This document shows positions 24,201 through 33,164 of a stretch of 64,000 nt of DNA, piece after piece; the stretch's first letter is position 1; the number at the start of each line of letters is the position of its first letter. The position numbers were made by a program, and so were the translations under genes. A model generated the notes under the pieces. The model saw only the letters and a list, made by a program, of their open reading frames with translations, did no database searches and had not been told where the DNA came from. The stretch is taken from positions 20,986,156-21,050,155 of the forward strand of contig NC_059348.1 in NCBI RefSeq assembly GCF_019703515.2, written 5' to 3'. Source of the stretch: Myxocyprinus asiaticus (Eukaryota; Chordata; Actinopteri; Cypriniformes; Catostomidae).

Positions 24201-24440
24201 CTAACCCATACCTTACAAAAATTAACCATGGTTTTACTAAAGTAGCCATAGTATCACCATGGTATTTTTCTAGTAAAATCATAGCAACCACAAAATTAAA
24301 CATGATTACTATTAACTACTATTAACAACATGTTACTCTAGTAGCACCATGGTTAGTACATCAGAACTATATAGTTTCCACCTAAACACATGGTTAATAC
24401 AATATTACTACAGTAAAACCATGGTTAATTTTATCTGGAT
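24201..24440. repeat. ACCATGGT-rich dispersed repeat
   Basis: The palindromic word ACCATGGT and close variants recur about every 25-60 bp (near 24228, 24258, 24348, 24390, 24417), mixed with TTTACTA and AACCATGG. The arrangement is partly inverted. It is non-coding and of unknown class. Confidence 0.5.
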
Positions 24441-25610
24441 CAAATGCTTCTCTCAACACCCTGACCTTCACTGTGACCAAATCACTGTGATGAATATCTT
24501 TTATTTATTACCATAAGTAGTAGTATAGGAAATATTAAGAGTAGAGACATGGGAAAAAGTATATCAAGTGGTGGGATTTAAACCTGGATCTCCAACGTGA
24601 CAACACATACACATACCATCTATACACCCAGAGCTACTACAGCTGCACCTGGTGATGCAGTTTGTCGTAAAATCCTGTTTCCACCACACTACTGGAGCGC
24701 AAATAGTCACTTATCTAATCTCTTAATCCACCAAATGTCTAACCCGTTAACCAGTTTAATGTCTCTGCCCCACCGTTTTCATTTGATCAGCAGTTGACCC
24801 TAAATAAATCTGTCACAGCTGACTGTCTTGAATTTGGTCTGAGCAGTGGTGGGCAGAGTTAGTGTAAATAGCCTCTGTCAACAAGATGGGCTATTTGCAC
24901 TTAGTGTAAATAAATACTCAGATAAATTAAATTGTTACTGATTTAGACTCATTAACATTATTTATTATATGCTAAGCTTTTCTGAGCATTGATTGGTAAT
25001 ATCACAACATTCCATATGAAGAGAGTTTAAAATGAAAACAATACAATATATTTCTGATTACTCTGAAAGCAAACATACATTTATATAAATATATGAAAAT
25101 ATTCAGTACAGAATATTTTGCAAACGTTGCCTTTCAAGAAACAGCCACACAATCTTATTTTGGGGGACATTTTACAATTGCCATATTGTACGTAGTTAAT
25201 GCTGCATGTTTGTGGCGTGGAGCTGAACTTGAAGAGGACAGTCAGAGGAAGTGGCATGCACAAAAGAGGGACTTGAGCTCTTTCGTTCCCAAATCTAAAG
25301 GTGCCCCGGTCATCCAAAAAAAGGGAGAATCTTTTAAAACATTAATAATAAAAACACAATAATTCAATAAAAACAAAATATAAAATTTCATAATAATCTC
25401 ACAATAACAGTTATTATAGAAAGAATGTCAATATGACTATGATCTTGTAATTGTAAAAATATTAGAGAAAATTAGGCGGAGGTGCCCTAAGCGGATCGGA
25501 GTAGGACAGAAAATCCACTCTATATTGCTAAGTTCAACAAAACTTAGTAAAATTTGATTGCTACCGAATTCCCAACATCGCACACTTTCAGTGTAAAAAG
25601 CTTTGTTATT
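24441..25610. other. Interval without a recognised gene
   Basis: Contains a small inverted repeat at about 24867-24903 (GTAAATAGCC ... GGGCTATTTGCAC). Open frames here are under 90 codons, with no domain I recognise. Otherwise AT-rich sequence. Confidence 0.35.
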
Positions 25611-25791
25611 AAAGGAATAGTTCTCTCAAATATGATCATTCTTTCATCATTTACTTACCGGCTCAAACTCGTGTAAATTTCTTTCTTCTGCAGAAAACAA
25701 AGATATTTAAATGATATTTAATATGAAGTATGTTTGTCCATACAATACAAGTGAATGGTGACCAATTTTTCAAGCTCCAAAAAGCACTTAA

Positions 25792-27257
25792 ATAGCCCAT
25801 ATTATGCTAATTTACAGGTTCAAAATTTTATTTTGGGGGGTCTACTAGAATAGGTTTACATGCTTTAATGTTCAAAAAACACATTATTTTTCCATACTGT
25901 ACATTTCTTTTCCCCTCTCTTCATCCTCTGGCTCAAACGCTATGATTTACCTCTTGTCTCTTTAAAGCCCCCCTTTCCAAAAAGCCCAGTCTGCTGTGAT
26001 TGGTCAGATGGCCTAGTCTGTTGTGATTGGTCAGCCACGTAGAGCATGTGTCGGAAATGTAACGCCCCTTACAATAACCAAGTTTCAGCTCCTGAGACTT
26101 CCTGGGCAGCTCTGTAAACACTACTGTAACTATGGTAACAGTGGCGTTGGTTCTGCCATACCAGTTCTAGCCCGAGTCCGATAATGAAAGTTTGGAAGAA
26201 CAAGCTGATCGACCCGAACCACCTTCACAAGCACGACTTGAGCAGGACGTTTCACAGTGGTAAGTTTTAATTTTGTAGCTTTCTTACAAGTACACTGTTG
26301 ATTGTTGTGAACCTAACAAAGCTTCAAGTAAAAGACACGTAGTGCATCTGAGTTAGTCATCTTTTGCTGGAATGGGTGTAGCCGAACTTTTGTCACCCGA
26401 GATAAGAACGGAGAACAGAGGCTTACTCCCGGTTGGACATTAACAGGGGTATTAGAGAGTTAGTGAGCAAGTTAACTGAGCACTAATGTGGATTGCAGAC
26501 GTAAAATGACCGTTTGTCAAAATAAATCCATCTCCACACTTGATCACTATTCATTATAGTAAGAATGACAAACAATCTGCATAATTCTACACAATTGTAG
26601 GTAAAAGTGGGCCCGCAGCTGATTAGCAAAACTATTTCAACACAATAACATTAGCTAGCAGGTTAGCAGAGGCCTACATCTGTGCACAGGGTGTACACCG
26701 TAGCTACAACACAAAACTCTGCATTTGAACTCTCGGTAGCAGATAAATCCACAAATAATCAAGCCTACTTACAGGTTGTGATCCTGAAGCGCCAGATTGT
26801 CCCAACATAGTGGGAACTGCATCTTCTTTCAGGAGTAACCATCTTGAAAATCCAGCATTGGTTGTGGTTGTACTGTTAAAATAAATTTTAACCACTGATA
26901 CTTCAATTTTTCTGCCTTTGGAAGTCCAAACAAAGAGGTTTTGCTTTCGCAGTGAAGAAAACAGCAACTTCTTGACATAGTGACAACACCAACCCAACTC
27001 ATCCTGGCCTCTGCTATAACTACGTTTGTTTGAGGGCAGGCCAAAGTAGCCCTTAGACGGGCGTTATGCAAATGTGTTACATAGGGACGTAGATACTTCT
27101 CGGAAGAAATGGCTGGACTACAATCCAGCAGTTTCTTGTAGTCCTTGGGCAGTGTTATCTGTGGGAGAGAATAACTCCCTTTTGCATGGACATATCCAAA
27201 GAGCTATATTACACACTAAAGGAAAGGTAAAATCCCAAAAAGCATAATAGGGCCTCT
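25792..27257 (-). mobile_element. Kolobok-like DNA transposon, TTAA target duplication
   Basis: TTAA flanks both ends (25788-25791 and 27258-27261). The ends are imperfect inverted repeats, ATAGCCCATATTATGCT and (opposite strand) AGAGGCCCTATTATGCTTTT. Inside are GATTGGTCAGATGGCC and CAGTCTGTTGTGATTGG, shared with the short relative at 50148-50662. A broken THAP-type zinc finger lies on the minus strand. TTAA duplications with a THAP protein fit the Kolobok superfamily; piggyBac also uses TTAA but lacks THAP. Confidence 0.7.
26765..26997 (-). pseudogene. THAP-domain remnant inside the Kolobok-like element
   Basis: One minus frame reads SRSCCFLHCESK...FGLPKAEKLKYQWLKFI (from about 26975), with the paired cysteines and the W of the THAP N-terminal half. 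A second frame continues GFSRWLLLKEDAVPTMLGQ. AVPT is the conserved C-terminal signature of THAP domains. The two halves are in different frames, so there is a frameshift near 26890. THAP domains bind DNA and occur in Kolobok and P-element proteins. No transposase core was recognised. Confidence 0.6.
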
Positions 27258-27497
27258 TTAAAAGCATCATAAAAATAATCCATAAAACTCCAGTGGTTTA
27301 ATCCATGTCTTCTGAAGTGATAAAATAGATTTTGGGTGAGAAATGACCAATATATATATATATTTTTCACAATAAATCGTGACATCAGCAGTCTCCTTGG
27401 TGATCATGATTTCAAGCTCAATTACACTTCCTTTACATATGCGCAGGGTGCTAGATAGGACTGCTTTAGAAGGCTTGTCACGATTCTGAAACCAAAA

Positions 27498-28982
27498 ATG
27501 TCCCTTTTTAAGGACACTGTATTTTAAAGATAATTCTGTAAAAATCCAAATAACTTTACAGATCTTTATTGTAAAGAGTTTAAACAATGTTTTCCATGCT
27601 TGTTTAATGAACCATAAACAATTAACGAACATGTAACTGTGGAACGGTCATTAAGACACTAACATCTTACAGATGGTAGGCAATTAAGGTCACAGTTATA
27701 AAAACTTATGACACTAAAGAGACCTTTCTACTGACTCTGAAAAACACCAAAAGAAAGATACCCAGGGTCCCTGCTCATCTGCGTGAATGTGCCTTAGGCA
27801 TGCTGCATGGAGGCATGAGAACTGCAGATGTGGCCAGGGCAATAAATTGCAATGTCCGTACTGTGAGACGCCTAAGACACCGCTACAGGGAGACAGGAAG
27901 GACAGCTGATCATCCTCGCAGTGGCAGACCACATGTAACAACACCTGTACAGGATCGGTACATCCGAATATCACACCTGCAGGACAGGTACAGGATGGCA
28001 ACAACAACTGCCCGAGTTACACCAGGAACGCACAATCCCTCCATCAGTGCTCAGACTGTCCGCAATAGGCTGAGAGAGGCTGGACTGAGGGCTTGTAGGC
28101 CTGTTGTAAGGCAGGTCCTTACCAGACATCACTGGCAACAATGTCATCTATGGGCACAAACCAACCTTCCCTGGACCAGACAGGACTGGCAAAAAGTGCT
28201 CATCACTGATGAGTCACAGTTTTGTCTCACCAGGGGTGATTGTCGGACTCATGTTTATCGTCGAAGGAATGAGCGTTACACCGAGGCCTGTACTCTGGAG
28301 TGGGATCAATTTGGAGGTGGAGGGTCTGTCATGGTCTGTGGCGGTGTGTCACAGCATCATCGGACTGAGCTTGTTGTCATTGCAGGTAATCTCAATGCTG
28401 TGCGTTACAGGGAAGACATCCTTCTCCATGTGGTACCCTTCCTGCAGGTTCATCCTGACATGACCCTCCAGCATGACAATGCCACCAGCCATACTGCTTG
28501 TCCTGTGCGTGATTTCCTGCAAAACAGGAATGTCAGTGTTCTGCTATGGCCAACAAAGAGCCCGGATCTCAATCCCATTGAGCACGTCTGGGACCTGTTG
28601 GATCAGAGGGTGAGGGCTAGGGCCATTCCCCCCAGAAATGTCCGGGAACTTGCAAGTGCCTTGGTGGAAGAGTGGGGTAACATCTCACTGCAAGAACTGG
28701 CAAATCTGGTGCAGTCCATGAGGAGGAGATGCACTGCATTACTTAACGCAGCTGGTGGCCACACCAGATACTGACTGTTACTTTTGATTTTGACCCCCCC
28801 TTTGTTCAGGGACACATTAATCCATTTCTGTTAGTCACATGTCTGTTAAACTTGTTCAGTTTATGTCTTAGTTGTTGACACTTTTTATGTTATATATAAA
28901 AAAAATATTTACACATGTTAAGTTTGCTGAAAATAAAAGCAGTTGAAATTGAGAGGACGTTTCTTTTTTTTGCTGAGTTTAG
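27498..28982 (+). mobile_element. Tc1 element, copy 2 (TIR family CTAAACTCAGC)
   Basis: The right end GCTGAGTTTAG (28972-28982) followed by TA matches copy 1. The left end is decayed or trimmed: GTCCCTTTTTAAGGACACTG near 27500 matches the sub-terminal part of copy 1, but the outermost ~25 bases do not match well. The transposase frame is open. It sits inside a fold-back repeat. Confidence 0.9.
27800..28774 (+). CDS. Tc1-family transposase, open frame with lost original start
   Basis: The 324-residue frame has an N-terminal helix-turn-helix (MRTADVARAINCNVRTVRRL), a second DNA-binding segment (TPGTHNPSISAQTVRNRLRE) and a complete DD34E core: Asp in ITDESQF, Asp in QHDNATSH and Glu in LNPIEHVWD. 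It ends NAAGGHTRY. It would cut and paste its element at TA sites, binding the inverted repeats. The expected initiator lies 14 codons upstream at 27758, in frame, but reads ATA. The in-frame codons between 27758 and 27800 read PRVPAHLRECALG, as in family members. Translation would have to start at MLHGGM, trimming the N-terminus. Whether the product is functional is unknown. Confidence 0.88.
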   Translation: MLHGGMRTADVARAINCNVRTVRRLRHRYRETGRTADHPRSGRPHVTTPVQDRYIRISHLQDRYRMATTTARVTPGTHNPSISAQTVRNRLREAGLRACRPVVRQVLTRHHWQQCHLWAQTNLPWTRQDWQKVLITDESQFCLTRGDCRTHVYRRRNERYTEACTLEWDQFGGGGSVMVCGGVSQHHRTELVVIAGNLNAVRYREDILLHVVPFLQVHPDMTLQHDNATSHTACPVRDFLQNRNVSVLLWPTKSPDLNPIEHVWDLLDQRVRARAIPPRNVRELASALVEEWGNISLQELANLVQSMRRRCTALLNAAGGHTRY

Positions 28983-29100
28983 TAGGGAAGCATGGATATT
29001 CGGAGACAGAGGATGATTAAATTACTGAAGTCTTATAGATTACCTGCCTTCAAGGGTACTGATCCACTGAACATTGGGACACTTATGACTCAATCACCTG

Positions 29101-29497
29101 CAAAACGATAAAGAGTTCACACATTCAAGCGCAGCTGTTATTAATCAGCACCATTGCTGTATAAATGACACTATCGTTCATTTTCGTTGAAGATATTAAA
29201 ACGTACAGTGTTATTATAACAGATAAATGACATAAAGAAATAAAAATATAAAGGAGTGTATTTTAAACCTTCTTATAACATCTCATATTTAAAAGATTGT
29301 TTCCCTTTCATTGTGGATGACAGACAAATAATATCTCTTTTAAAGAGAAAGTAAGGTTTTGGCATCATATATTTACACTTGTGCTCATCTTCTAAAGACT
29401 TGAGAGACTATAGAAGATACGTCCATGTTCCCAGTAAGGGAACATGGTGAGCAACGATGCTCCCTGGTTTTTACAGTGCATTGTGGGATTTTTAGGT
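29101..29497. other. Interval without a recognised feature
   Basis: AT-rich, with no open frame above 60 codons and no clear terminal repeats. It contains TACAGTGCATTGTGGGAT near 29472, a common dispersed word. Confidence 0.35.
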
Positions 29498-29913
29498 AGG
29501 GTGACCATACGTCCTCCTTTTCCCGGACATGTCCTCTTTTTCGGACCTTAAAAAAGCGTCCGGCCGGGATTTCTAAATTTGCGAAAATGTCCGGGATTCG
29601 GCTTTAGTTGCATTATGATGTGCATCTGGTCTAATACGTCATTGTGTGCATATTATTACATATCACATATTTGCATTGCTTTAACCCCTCTTTGTAAATC
29701 CCGCCTTCTCGCACACCAATTGGTCGATTATAAGAGGCTTGCAGTAACTGTTGGCCAAATTCCTATTGGCCAAATAGCTTGCCAGTAGCAGCAAATGACA
29801 GCTGAGTGGAAACAATGCCCAAACGAAAGTGCAAATTTACAAAAATTCCCGTGCTTTCGTCCAGGTCGAGATCCGTGGGAAGCAGAATGTATGACATGTA
29901 AAGCTGGCACTTA

Positions 29914-31445
29914 CAGTGCATCCGGAAAGTATTCACAGCGCTTCACTTTTTCCACATTTTGTTATGTTACAGCCTTATTCCAAAATGGATTCAATTAATT
30001 ATTTTCCTCATAATTCTACAAACAATACCCCATAATGACAACGTGAAAGAAGTTTGTTTGAAATCTTTGCAAATTTATGAAAAATAAAAAACAAATAAAA
30101 TCACATGTACATAAGTATTCACAGCCTTTGCCATGACACTCAAAATTGAGCTCAGGTGCATCCTGTTTCCACTGATCATCCTTGAGATGTTTCTACAACT
30201 TGATTGGAGTCCACCTGTGGTAAATTCAGTTGACTGGTAAGGTCCCACAGTTAACAGTGCATGTCAGAGCACAAACCAAGCCATGAAGTCCAAGGAATTG
30301 TCTGTAGACCTTCGAGACAGGATTGTATCGAGGCACAGATCTGGGGAAGGGTACAGAAAAATTTCTGCAGCATTGAAGGTCCCAATGAGCACAGTGGCCT
30401 CCATCATCCATAAATGGAAGCAGTTTGGAACCACCAGGACTCTTCTTAGAGCTGGTCGCCTGGCCAAACTGAGCGATCGGGGGAGAAGGGCCTTAGTCAG
30501 GGAGGTGACAAAGAACCCGATGGTCACTCTGACAGAGCTCCAGCATTCCTCTGTGGAGAGAGGAGAACCTTCTAGAAGAACAACCATCTTTGCTGCACTC
30601 CACCAATCAGGCCTGTATGGTAGAGTGGCCAGACAGAAGCCACTCCTCAGTAAAAGGAACATGACAGCCTGCCTGGAGTTTGCCAAAAGGCACCTGAAGG
30701 ACTCTCAGACCATGAGAAACAAAGATTGAACTCTTTGGCCTGAATGGCAAGCGTCATGTCTGGAGGAAACCAGGCACCGCTCATCACCTGGCCAATACCA
30801 TCCCTACAGTGAAGCATGGTGGTGGCAGCATCATGCTGTGGGGATGTTTTTCAGCAGCAGGAACTGGGAGACTAGTCAGGATCGAGGGAAAGATGAATGC
30901 AGCAATGTACAGAAACATCCTTGATGAAAACCTGCTCCAGAGTGCTCTGGACCTCAGACTGGGGCAAAGGTTCATCTTCCAACAGGTCAACGACCCTAAG
31001 CACACAGCCAAGATAACAAAGGAGTGGCTATGGGACAACTCTGTGAATGTCCTTGAGTGGCCCAGCCAGAGCCCAGACTTGAACCCGATTGAACATCTCT
31101 GGAGAGATCTGAAAATGGCTGTGCACCAACGCTTCCCATCCAACCTGATGGAGTTTGAGAGGTCCTGCAAAGAAGAATGGGAGAAACTGCCCAAAAATAG
31201 GTGTGCCAAGCTTGTAGCATCATACTCAAAAAGACTTGAGGCTGTAATTGGTGCCAAAGGTGCTTCAACAAAGTATTGAGCAAAGGCTGTGAATACTTAT
31301 GTACATGTGATTTTTTTTTTTTTTTTTTTTTTTTAATAAATTTGCAAGGATATCAAACAAACTTCTTTCACGTTGTCATTATGCGGTACTGTTTTAACAA
31401 AATGTGGAAAAAGTGAAGCGCTGTGAATACTTTCCGGATGCACTG
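29914..31445 (+). mobile_element. Tc1 element, copy 3 (TIR family CAGTGCATCCGG)
   Basis: Both ends carry the inverted repeat CAGTGCATCCGGAAAGTATT, flanked by TA at 29912-29913 and 31446-31447. The length of 1,532 bp is typical. This is a different Tc1 family from copies 1 and 2. The transposase is on the + strand. Confidence 0.93.
30283..31279 (+). pseudogene. Tc1 transposase, copy 3, both catalytic Asp residues lost
   Basis: The first frame (30283-30729) has the paired helix-turn-helix region (MKSKELSVDLRDRIVSRHRS, STVASIIHKWKQFG, LYGRVARQKPLLSK). At 30720 the sequence jumps from MRNK to IELFGLNGK: a short deletion has removed the segment that normally holds the first catalytic Asp (family pattern WSDETK) and changed the frame. 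The second frame (30809-31279) has [12 protein letters not shown], but the second Asp is Val ([12 protein letters not shown] at 30986). Only the Glu (LNPIEHLW) remains. It ends GAKGASTKY. Confidence 0.93.
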
Positions 31446-31560
31446 TATGTGTCAGTTGCTAATAAAGGTGCAAGTGATTTAGAAGCACACATTAGCTAGG
31501 GTCAGCAAAAGGTGAAAGTTCATCAGGTAAATTATCAGACTTCTTTTTGCAACCAGGTAA

Positions 31561-32568
31561 AATTGTTATCACATTGCTTCATTTTCCATGGCCATTCAAA
31601 ATAATAGTAAATGAAGGTACACTCATGGCATCACATATTTTATTTTAGTACATGGACATTCAAAAGAATGTTGGAAATTTTTATTTATGTATATTTACGT
31701 TATGCTAATATAGTGTCTTTTCACTTTATTAAAGTTTGCATTCATAGTAACACTGTTTTGAACCCTATTATTCCCTATTATAATTTTATGACTACGTTTT
31801 ATAAATAATGGTTTTTTTTTTTTTTTTAATTTATTAATTTATGAATTTTTATCAACTTAGTTTAAATTGAGGAAATGACCGAGCAATAGACTGAAACGAT
31901 CAACGATTTTGTCCAGTACAATGTGATACTGTGGCATGTTGCTGGTAACATTGCTGATCTGTCACCATTGTAGAATTCGTACATTCGTAACGTGCTTATA
32001 GTACGTAAATATGTTAACCGGAAGTGGGTGAATCTGGTCATGGCTAGTCGATAAACGTTTTTAATATAACATAGTCTTATTAATCATGTTAATCAAAGTA
32101 AATGTGTATACAATATTATGTATATGATCGCCATCAACCATAAAATTGATTCAGATAAGTGAGCAAGTAAATTAGCCAGGCAGTTGTCAGCTAGAGCGCA
32201 TCGTTATAGAGCTGTACAGTATTTGTCTCCAAAGGGACTTACAGTGGTTAAATGAAAACACTACTCTGAGGCTGAATTTGTATCCGACACATCTGTTACA
32301 ACCGAGGTGCAGACAGCGATAAAGCAAACGGGTAACTATCCAAGGTGATGTTTGCATTGCTTTTCAGTATTACGTGCACGATACAGCACGCATTAATCTG
32401 TTAGAAATGTAAACAACATGTAGTGTTGTGATGGAAATGGAGATGTAGAAAAGCAAGCGTGTCTTCACTAAGGTCCGCAATACTACTGCGGCTCATTAGG
32501 ACATCTCCAGCCTGAGACCTCGATTTCAAACTGTATTTTGTAAAATATCAAAAAGCTTTTAATATCTC

Positions 32569-32637
<69 letters not shown>

Positions 32638-33160
32638 AGTTTTCTCTCAACTGATTTAATTTGATTTTGACGTGCACACAGCTGTTTGAGGCGATGTCTG
32701 CTTCAATTGTATCTGCCTCTTTTGTAAGTCGATTTGGATAAAAGCGTCTGCCAAATGAATAAATGTAAATGTAATTGTATTACAAACCCATTCGGCATAA
32801 TATGTTTAATTTGATTGAATCGTTTAAGATTTCGGGGGATTTATGTAAGTGCAGAATGCCTATTTTGTGTAACCGAATAGCAACATTTCTGCAAGACTGA
32901 ATGGTAGTCTTGCACTACATTATATAACTGAGTTGCATTGAAATCACCTCATTCACATTCTATTTACCTGTGGTTGTGTGCCTAATACACATTTTTACAA
33001 TTTCATTACCAATCCTCCCCTTCTTTGCATGCCATTTCATCTTTACTGTCTCTTAGTGTGTTTTCTTAAGCTAAACGTGAGAAAAAGAAAAGCGAAATGC
33101 AACACTCTTGACAGGGTTGCATTCTGTATGTCGTGTAATGTGATTTTTGTGTGTCTACAG
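31561..33160. other. 5' flank of mff: microsatellite and LINE/SINE tail, no coding sequence
   Basis: A (TA)n tract lies at 32573-32634. 32711-32773 holds the fish LINE/SINE tail TTTGGATAAAAGCGTCTGCC-AAATGAATAAATG. A non-coding first exon of mff probably lies in this stretch or further upstream, because the first coding exon starts at a splice acceptor (33159-33160). I could not place it. Confidence 0.4.
32711..32773 (+). repeat. Teleost LINE/SINE 3'-tail sequence
   Basis: CTCTTTTGTAAGTCGATTTGG followed by ATAAAAGCGTCTGCC and AAATGAATAAATGTAAATG. The same tail ends the LINE fragment at 13091-13146. Only the tail is recognisable. Confidence 0.7.
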
Positions 33161-33164
33161 GTGA

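Larger units (their letters stand above)
25611..29100. repeat. Fold-back repeat copy split by two DNA transposons
   Basis: The left arm starts TTAAAGGAATAGTTCTCTC and runs to AAGCTCCAAAAAGCACTTAA (25791). After the Kolobok-like insertion it resumes at AAGCATCATAAAAATAATCC (27262), then CTCCAGTGGTTTAATCCATG. This is the same order as at 48196-48270 in the undisturbed copy. A Tc1 copy occupies 27498-28982. Diverged right-arm sequence (GATTAAATTACTGAAGTC and TTATAGATTACC) appears to follow near 29015. The outer right end is unclear. Confidence 0.6.
29815..31520 (+). pseudogene. N-terminal exon of a hAT-element protein, disrupted
   Basis: Pieces: MPKRKCKFT from 29815; LQKFPCFRPGRDPWEAECMT in another frame to 29911; then, across the Tc1 insertion, YVSVANKGASDLEAHIS to about 31497. 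If the Tc1 copy and one TA are removed, the two sides join in frame as CKAGTYVSVANKG. The small frame slip after KFT and a stop (TAG) after HIS mean it was broken apart from the Tc1 insertion. The family assignment comes from the linked hAT-type end and is inference. Confidence 0.5.
29498..31560 (+). mobile_element. 5' part of a hAT-type element, interrupted by a Tc1 copy
   Basis: Starts with the end-like sequence TAGGGTGACCATACGTCCTC and CCCGGACATGTCCTC, well known from vertebrate hAT repeats (CAGGGTGACCATA... ends). At 29815 an ATG opens MPKRKCKFT and, after a frame slip, FPCFRPGRDPWEAECMTCKAG. The reading resumes after the Tc1 copy as YVSVANKGASDLEAHIS (31446 on). Cys-x2-Cys plus a downstream His is compatible with a BED-like finger. 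The 3' part of the element was not found. Confidence 0.55.
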
